Source of the DNA: Fibrobacter sp. UBA4223
Lineage (GTDB): Bacteria > Fibrobacterota > Fibrobacteria > Fibrobacterales > Fibrobacteraceae
NCBI GenBank assembly: GCA_002382975.1
Contig: DFTB01000011.1
Coordinates: 110,148-174,147 of the forward strand
Direction: 5' to 3'
DNA length: 64,000 nt
Under the pieces are notes generated by a model. It saw only the letters and a program-made list of their open reading frames with translations. It had not been told where the DNA came from and searched no databases. The number at the start of each line of letters is the position of its first letter. The stretch's first letter is position 1. A program made the position numbers and the translations under genes. Shown piece after piece: positions 60,101 to 64,000 of this stretch.

Positions 60101-60470
60101 CTCCCTCCCGTGGCTGGAGGTCCCCGGTTTCAGGGCCGCCGTTGCCGAGGCCGCCACAGACAGCACTGCCTCTGCAGAGGCTGCACCCGCGCCGGAGCTT
60201 TCCATCGTCCCCGTCGAAGACGGCGAGGCTGCACAGACCGAAGCTTCGGCCGCACCTGCGCAATCCGGGGCGGTCGCAGAACAGCCTGGCAGCGTTCAAG
60301 TTCCAGCCGCTGCGACGGAGCAACCTTCGGCAGCTCCCGCTCCTGCTGCAGCGACGGAGCAACCTCCGGTAGCCCCCGCTCCTGCCGCCATGCCCAAGGA
60401 CGACGACTGGGATTTGCCTGCCGACCTAGACGGAAACAACGCCTTCGTCCCGCTGGAAGCCGGGGAATAA
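57162..60470 (+). CDS. Class A penicillin-binding protein (bifunctional transglycosylase/transpeptidase)
   Basis: A 1102-residue membrane enzyme that polymerises and cross-links peptidoglycan. One span is at about 9-33. The GT51 domain (about 60-240) has catalytic E96 in VAAEDAGYWNHDG, then RQGGSTLTQQAVKN and LNQFHVSGTGKGVAIAAQYFF. The transpeptidase has S482-x-x-K485 (RQLGSSWKPL), the SxN motif in TRSENIAS and KTGT beginning at K857. The C-terminal ~90 residues are a low-complexity Ala/Pro/Glu tail with two AATEQP..APAPAA repeats. The enzyme is long for the family; the insert between SxxK and SxN blocks is large. The start is uncertain: a TATAAT overlaps the ATG. Confidence 0.9.
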   Translation: MMRLLIKLLKIMAAFALVGLICCIPLYIVVFKILPEKDPDNQFNRKTILQVLSGETRVFYRDGDNLLGAFFDANHRVYVPYGDIPVNIVNALVAAEDAGYWNHDGFSLYGFTRAMVSNLKSGHMRQGGSTLTQQAVKNIFGREERSVKEKGKELINALRMEKHFSKEEILEFYLNQFHVSGTGKGVAIAAQYFFNKELKDLTLAECAFIAGSVKGPFNYDPFIQRNKERRDRAIARGAERLQYVLSRMVEEGYIEQEDMDKALASPLEFNHGNFRFSMSTTLERLEERLDSEYFKELFEGEGIDDWRKAQLEIVTTLDARSQDAAKRALQNNISNLQMQLGGFVLPKAQFANRAQSARKGDYLYGAVDSVFYDDKGKLKSLKLDFGQLKGVVTEAAVKEFAAQVGGDVNKILASQLKPGAILLVSVLDEKMIEGYAPCKIETEPVLQGGLVAIQNGMVLASQGGFHNTGYDRSFKAVRQLGSSWKPLLYALALQHHWNYMDELENEFNVFQYVNQFYFPRPDHKNKGDVVTIAWATTRSENIASIWLLEHLLDKLDSNEFAEVAAQNGFAQDADEERKEYFERLRDKFGLTLKEESKREIEFTRARDALAERYRLEGKSARARAVLNLRYGTFTDDGIKQAKKDETLIKYLKHNYKNYAEVLRAREAKSLDPDVEALLPPMDSVVLFPNFSLADFKRLTTMMEPVDSEKDYLDAEHIRYWPDFRRALSMAEYARFATEIGIHQKLQKVFSMPLGVNEITLGEISTAYQTLLTGKVFKCLDGEWTDPCFIKEIKNRDGRVIFRNEMESKQVLSDTVTSQMAVMLRSVFTNGTARSQVNNLSVTSDDRSTTLRFPVMGKTGTTNDYRNVAFMGALPTYVEEKNGIALDSVVAIGSYVGFDDNKPLKSGRTRIAGASGGLPQWASFAKEEIAIQGIPEHIDFFDISMLATGEVPLVLSNERGELKVDPMTGFVLPESEASAGRSLPWLEVPGFRAAVAEAATDSTASAEAAPAPELSIVPVEDGEAAQTEASAAPAQSGAVAEQPGSVQVPAAATEQPSAAPAPAAATEQPPVAPAPAAMPKDDDWDLPADLDGNNAFVPLEAGE

Positions 60471-60488
60471 AAACCGAGAAACTTGACT

Positions 60489-61778
60489 ATGAAACGACTG
60501 CTTGCATCTGCACTTTTCCTCTCTCTCCTTGCCGCCTGCGCAGGAACGGCCCCGGCACCGTCCTCGCCTGAGAATGGGCTTTCCTCGCCTGCATCTGCAC
60601 CGTCCTCGCAAGCATCAGAAACGTCCGCACCGGCCGCTGCGACGGAGCAGCCTTCGTCCGAGGCGTCCGCACCTTCCTCAACTGAATCGAAACCTTCCGG
60701 ACAACAGGCGGCTCAGCAGTCCGCAGTCATGTTCAACTCCCAGCAGCTGGACAACTACCGTCTTTCCACACCCGAGAACATCCCCGGGGTAGAAACATCG
60801 TCGGCCCAGTTCGGCGCAGATCAAACCGGCGTTCAGAGCATGAACCAGCCCGCTGAAACAGCGTCGCGGCCTCTGGACCCCTACATGGCGTTCCCTGCCC
60901 TGGTCGACGAGGTCTTCGCTTTCGCCGACTCCTTGTACCGTGCAGGCTACACCGATTCCGCCACCGCCTACCTGGAGCGTTTCCGCGTCATCAAGCCCCT
61001 CTGGCTCCAGTGGGAGCGTCGCGCCGATTCCCTGCTCAACGAGTTCGGCAAGACCCGCGCCGAAAAGTCCAAGCAGTTCGACCCCATGGTCCTTAAAATC
61101 CAGAACATGAACCGGGCCCAGTCCGCCTACAGCCTCGTGGCCGAAACCGCCGACAGCCTCATAGCGTTAAGCCCCGGCGATTCCCTCGTGAACTGGGCGA
61201 ACGGTCAAAAGAATATCGCTTACACCAACACTCTGCAAAAGGCCCGCCGCGAACTTTCCGAAATCAGGGTTCTTGCCGAAGGCCATGCCGAATTCAATGC
61301 GGCCCAGGCAAAGCTGAAAGAGTTCCAGTTGCGCTACCGGGATTTCGAAGATTCCCTGCAGACCGCCGCCCTCGCCGCAAGAATCGCAGAACTTGCCGCC
61401 GTCGCCGATTCTGTGGCCAAGGATTACTGGGCAAAACACGACCCCGCCCAGGCACTTGCCCAGGCCGACACCCTGACCCGTCAAGAAAAATTCCCCCAGG
61501 CCAAGGAACTTTTGAACAAGTTAATGTTCAGCAATTTGCGACAACAGGCCCTCGAAAAGTACAACGCCCTGGCCGACGCTTACTGCAACAAGCAGCGCAA
61601 GGTGACAAGCCAGCTGTTCACCAAGTCCCAAAAGCAAAAAGATGAACAGAACAAAAAGTCCCTGCTCAAGGATGCCATCGATTCCCTGGACAACTGCCTG
61701 GTGGAGTACCCCGACTATAGCCAAAAGCAGAAGGTTCTCGACAACATGGAATTTCTGAAAAAGGAACTTGCCAAATGA
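60489..61778 (+). CDS. Lipoprotein with TPR-like helices and Ala/Ser/Pro linker
   Basis: A 429-residue lipoprotein: signal peptide with lipobox LLAAC (cysteine near 17). A low-complexity Ala/Ser/Pro/Thr linker (about 18-80) is similar in style to the tail of the upstream penicillin-binding protein, including ATEQPSS. The rest is helical and TPR-like (VFAFADSLYRAGYTDSATAYLERF; AQALAQADTLTRQEKFPQAKELLNKL). It lies 18 nt after the penicillin-binding protein gene and overlaps the next gene by 4 nt, so the three form one transcription unit. It may tether or regulate the synthase at the cell wall. No family name is assured. Confidence 0.75.
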   Translation: MKRLLASALFLSLLAACAGTAPAPSSPENGLSSPASAPSSQASETSAPAAATEQPSSEASAPSSTESKPSGQQAAQQSAVMFNSQQLDNYRLSTPENIPGVETSSAQFGADQTGVQSMNQPAETASRPLDPYMAFPALVDEVFAFADSLYRAGYTDSATAYLERFRVIKPLWLQWERRADSLLNEFGKTRAEKSKQFDPMVLKIQNMNRAQSAYSLVAETADSLIALSPGDSLVNWANGQKNIAYTNTLQKARRELSEIRVLAEGHAEFNAAQAKLKEFQLRYRDFEDSLQTAALAARIAELAAVADSVAKDYWAKHDPAQALAQADTLTRQEKFPQAKELLNKLMFSNLRQQALEKYNALADAYCNKQRKVTSQLFTKSQKQKDEQNKKSLLKDAIDSLDNCLVEYPDYSQKQKVLDNMEFLKKELAK

Positions 61779-62548
61779 TGGACGCCACCTGGTGGGAATA
61801 CGGCCAGTATCCCGTCTTTTTCGTGCTCGGCGCAATCGTTAGCCTCATCAACAGCATCGCAGGGGGCGGAAGCACCCTGAGTTTGCCCATCATGATATTT
61901 CTCGGCATGCCCGCCACGGTGGCAAACGGCACCAACCGCATCGGTCTCATCATCGGCAACATCAGTTCCGTGGCAAACCTCGCCCGGCACGGCTACCTCA
62001 ACAAGAAAATTTTCTTCCAGTTGTTGATTCCCACCATCGTCGGGGCCTGCATCGGCATCCTCTTCCTGGTCCGCATCGGCGACAAGGCTTTCCAGGCCAT
62101 CCTCGCCGCAGTCATCTGCTTGGTGGTGGTCATGAGCCGCCTCCGCAAAGACATCTTCGGCAAGCCCCCCGCAACCCCTCCCGAAAAACTCACCTGGAAA
62201 GGGGCCCTGGGTTTTTGCTGTGTGGCCATCTACGGCTGCATCGTCCAGGTGGGAGTTGGCTTTGTCCAGATTTTCAGCCTCACGCGGTACACCGGCCTCG
62301 ACCCTATCCACGTGAACGCCCTCAAGAACGCCCTCACCACCGTGTTCCTCTGCATGAGCACCCTCGCTCTTGGGCTCGCGGGCAAGATCGACTGGCCCAT
62401 CGCCATCATCATGGCGGTAGGAGCCTGGTTCGGCGGCTATTGCGGCAGTTTTTTGCAGCGTAAAAAAGGCAACAAGTTCATCGAGAACTTCATCAGCGTC
62501 TGTAGCATCGCCCTCGCCATCTACCTAGTAGTAGATTTGATAGTCTAA
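61775..62548 (+). CDS. TauE/SafE (TSUP) family permease
   Basis: A 257-residue membrane protein with 7-8 spans, of the TSUP family that exports sulfite, sulfonates or other organic anions. The family pattern is visible: VLGAIVSLINSIAGGGSTLSLPIM near the start, a second half-repeat with VQVGVGFVQIFSLTRYTGL and LKNALTTVFLCMSTLALG, and WFGGYCGSFLQRK. Its ATG overlaps the TGA of the lipoprotein gene (ATGA), which implies coupling, though the link between a permease and cell-wall proteins is not clear. The substrate is unknown. Confidence 0.88.
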   Translation: MMDATWWEYGQYPVFFVLGAIVSLINSIAGGGSTLSLPIMIFLGMPATVANGTNRIGLIIGNISSVANLARHGYLNKKIFFQLLIPTIVGACIGILFLVRIGDKAFQAILAAVICLVVVMSRLRKDIFGKPPATPPEKLTWKGALGFCCVAIYGCIVQVGVGFVQIFSLTRYTGLDPIHVNALKNALTTVFLCMSTLALGLAGKIDWPIAIIMAVGAWFGGYCGSFLQRKKGNKFIENFISVCSIALAIYLVVDLIV

Positions 62549-62580
62549 TTCTTGATTAGGACAAATTTGTCTATAATACA

Positions 62581-62601
62581 AAGGGGGAAGCCTCCCCCTC
62601 G
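62581..62601 (-). repeat. Dispersed repeat, terminal hairpin only (copy C)
   Basis: AAGGGGGAAGCCTCCCCCTCG is the reverse complement of the hairpin that ends copies A and B. Confidence 0.6.
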
Positions 62602-62610
62602 TTTCATACC

Positions 62611-62715
62611 AGACGAAAGAACGCTTCGCCTCCGGCTTCGCTATAGACGATAGACGAAAAATACGGAAAAAATATCGTCTTTCGTCTATAGGCGCTCCGC
62701 GCCGTTCTTTCGTCT
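62611..62715. repeat. Long imperfect inverted repeat
   Basis: Outer arms AGACGAAAGAACG/CGTTCTTTCGTCT are perfect over 13 nt; inner arms ATAGACGATAGACGA/TCGTCTTTCGTCTAT add a second near-perfect stem around an A-rich loop. The whole can fold into a ~105-nt hairpin. Confidence 0.8.
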
Positions 62716-62771
62716 GTTATTCCGCTACCCCCTCTGCGGGCCTCAATCGCCGGCCCGCAACGCCCGCTCCC

Positions 62772-62946
62772 CCTGTCACCCCGGGCCTGTCCCGGGGGCA
62801 TCCCCGCATCCTTTTTCGTCATCCCCGCATCCTTCCTTGTCATCCCCGACTTGGTCGGGGATCTCCTTGCCCTTCCCCCTGTCACCCCGCATCCTTCCTC
62901 GTCATCCCCGCATCCTTTCTCGTCATCCTCGCGCAGGCGAGGATCT
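62772..62946. repeat. Cluster of GTCATCCCCGCATCC repeats
   Basis: At least five copies of (C/T)GTCA(T/C)CCC(C/G)GCATCCTT-like units run one after another, ending in a reverse copy of the GGATC..AGGATGAC family. Confidence 0.75.
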
Positions 62947-62990
62947 GCTATCATCTCGGTCGGGGAACTCTTTTAACAAATCTTTCCCTC

Positions 62991-63053
62991 GATGTGTATC
63001 TCCCTCGAGAGCAGAATCACTTCGTTCGACTGTTCTCTCGGGAAGCACACATC
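62991..63053. repeat. 63-nt stem-loop element
   Basis: GATGTGT..CCCTCGAGAGCAG pairs with CTGTTCTCTCGGG..ACACATC in two blocks with small internal loops. Confidence 0.65.
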
Positions 63054-63184
63054 TCGGTCAAAAAACAAGCGGTGGTTCTGGACTACGAGTTTTTGCAGGT
63101 GAGATAATTTACTACAGGTCCGACCCGTTACTGCAGGCGGAAACTCTTGTGACTGTTAGTCCCTGCGAGTTTCCCCCGAGATGT

Positions 63185-63325
63185 CTTCCCCGCATCCTTT
63201 CTCGTCATCCCCGCCCATTCGACCTTGCTCAGGGCAGGCTCCGGCGGGGATCTCCTTGCTTTTCCCCTTGTCACCCCGGTCTAGGCCTGCCTTGAGCATA
63301 GTCGAAGGGTGCCGGGGTCACACGA
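63185..63325. repeat. Second repeat cluster with FDLAQG/ALSIVEG-type units
   Basis: TCGACCTTGCTCAGGGCAGG and, 70 nt on, the near reverse complement CCTGCCTTGAGCATAGTCGA, mixed with GTCATCCCCG and GTCACCCCGG units. This family is widespread in bacterial genomes. Confidence 0.65.
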
Positions 63326-63491
63326 ACACACATACGTCATGGCGGCCCCCGAGCCGCCATCTAGCGGAACTCACCCCGCCCCTTTTGTTGACAACCTGTT
63401 GACAGTCTTGGGTTTAGGCGGTTTACGACCCGTTTCCAGGGGTCCGGGGCGAAAAAAAGCTAAAAAACAGAAAAAATTTTCACAAAACCCC

Positions 63492-63520
63492 TTGCCGGGG
63501 GCGAAAAATTGTTCTATAAT
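63492..63520 (+). promoter_or_regulatory. rRNA operon promoter
   Basis: TTGCCG and a perfect TATAAT are separated by 17 bp, preceded by an A/T-rich upstream stretch of the type that boosts rRNA promoters, about 150 nt before the 16S 5' end. Confidence 0.8.
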
Positions 63521-63670
63521 TGGCCTCACCCTCGGAAAGGGGGTTGCGGAGGCCCGCGAGGCCGCCGGGAAGATTGAAGGAATCGGAGATGTGCTTAGTG
63601 ACGGGTCCAAGAATTTTCTTGGAAAGTCAATACGAACGTGATTAAAGTAACGGGACCAAGACTTTTAGAA

Positions 63671-64000
<330 letters not shown>

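Larger units (their letters stand above)
62549..63670. other. 1.1-kb repeat-rich region upstream of the 16S rRNA gene
   Basis: No gene is supported. It holds copy C of a dispersed repeat (62581-62601), a long inverted repeat (62611-62715), many GTCATCCCCG units (62772-62946 and 63185-63325), a stem-loop (62991-63053), an unassigned 63 nt GC/AT-mixed stretch to 63180, the rRNA promoter (63492-63520) and a leader of ~150 nt containing CCAAGAATTTTCTTGG. Reading frames there such as FDLAQG or ALSIVEG translate repeats, not genes. Confidence 0.7.

Noticed and set aside
62772..63325. CRISPR array in the repeat region
   Set aside because: Units are irregular in length and spacing, lack unique spacers of constant size, and no cas genes are in the window.
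62837..63641. Several open frames upstream of the 16S gene (with FDLAQG, ALSIVEG and similar peptides)
   Set aside because: They translate dispersed DNA repeats and the rRNA promoter/leader; no codon pattern, start signal or protein family supports them.

Overview
The window looks like chromosomal DNA of a Fibrobacter-type bacterium (Fibrobacterota). The right edge runs into the first ~330 nt of a 16S rRNA gene whose 5' region resembles Fibrobacter 16S as I remember it; no database comparison was possible. Secreted proteins with Ser-rich linkers, a PL14-like polysaccharide lyase, a PEGA/LpoB/COG3014 envelope cluster and a mixed GC-rich core with AT-rich accessory blocks all fit a gut polysaccharide degrader.

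Layout. 0-8 kb: a small membrane protein, an Lgt-like transferase, an Rpn-type PD-(D/E)XK protein, TtcA, DnaN with a tiny upstream membrane protein, an M23 endopeptidase, a HAD phosphatase and a LamG protein. 8-20 kb: RNase G, phosphate acetyltransferase, a TPR protein, phosphofructokinase, a two-component system, an outer-membrane protein and the COG3014/LpoB/PEGA cell-wall cluster. 20-31 kb: a COG3044 ABC-class ATPase, a GNAT toxin-like pair, a flavodiiron protein, two CAP-domain lipoproteins, an RsbW/STAS pair, an SNF-family transporter, a GIY-YIG protein, a metallo-hydrolase with a small upstream gene, and a secreted lyase.

30.8-56.2 kb is an accessory island. Its core is a minus-strand array whose first seven genes (53.7 to 35.5 kb) are spaced by 15 nt or less or overlap: a 1729-aa DEAD-type helicase with a C-terminal Vsr-like nuclease domain, a 954-aa SNF2-type helicase, a 1295-aa Eco57I-type adenine methylase, a 555-aa protein with a diadenylate-cyclase-like (DAC) fold, a SMEK-domain protein, an HNH plus DGQHR protein and a 630-aa protein ending in a HEPN-like RNxxxHG motif. 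A PIN-like protein, an AlbA_2/Schlafen-type regulator, a helical-repeat protein and a YhcG/DUF1016 nuclease follow on the same strand. The helicase-helicase-methylase trio resembles class 1 DISARM (DrmA/B-, DrmD- and DrmMI-like), but the appended DAC-like, SMEK, DGQHR and HEPN genes are not part of DISARM as I know it. I regard this as the best candidate for an undescribed composite defence system. Two tandem RhuM/ORF6N proteins with nearly identical C-terminal halves lie upstream on the other strand.

56.2-64 kb returns to core genes: Rpe, tRNA-Ser(GCT), a class A penicillin-binding protein, a lipoprotein, a TauE/SafE permease, then ~1.1 kb of dispersed repeats and hairpins, a near-consensus promoter and the 16S rRNA gene. 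Intergenic regions throughout carry short repeat families, and several genes start only 5-7 nt after a -10-like hexamer with no Shine-Dalgarno sequence, suggesting leaderless transcripts.
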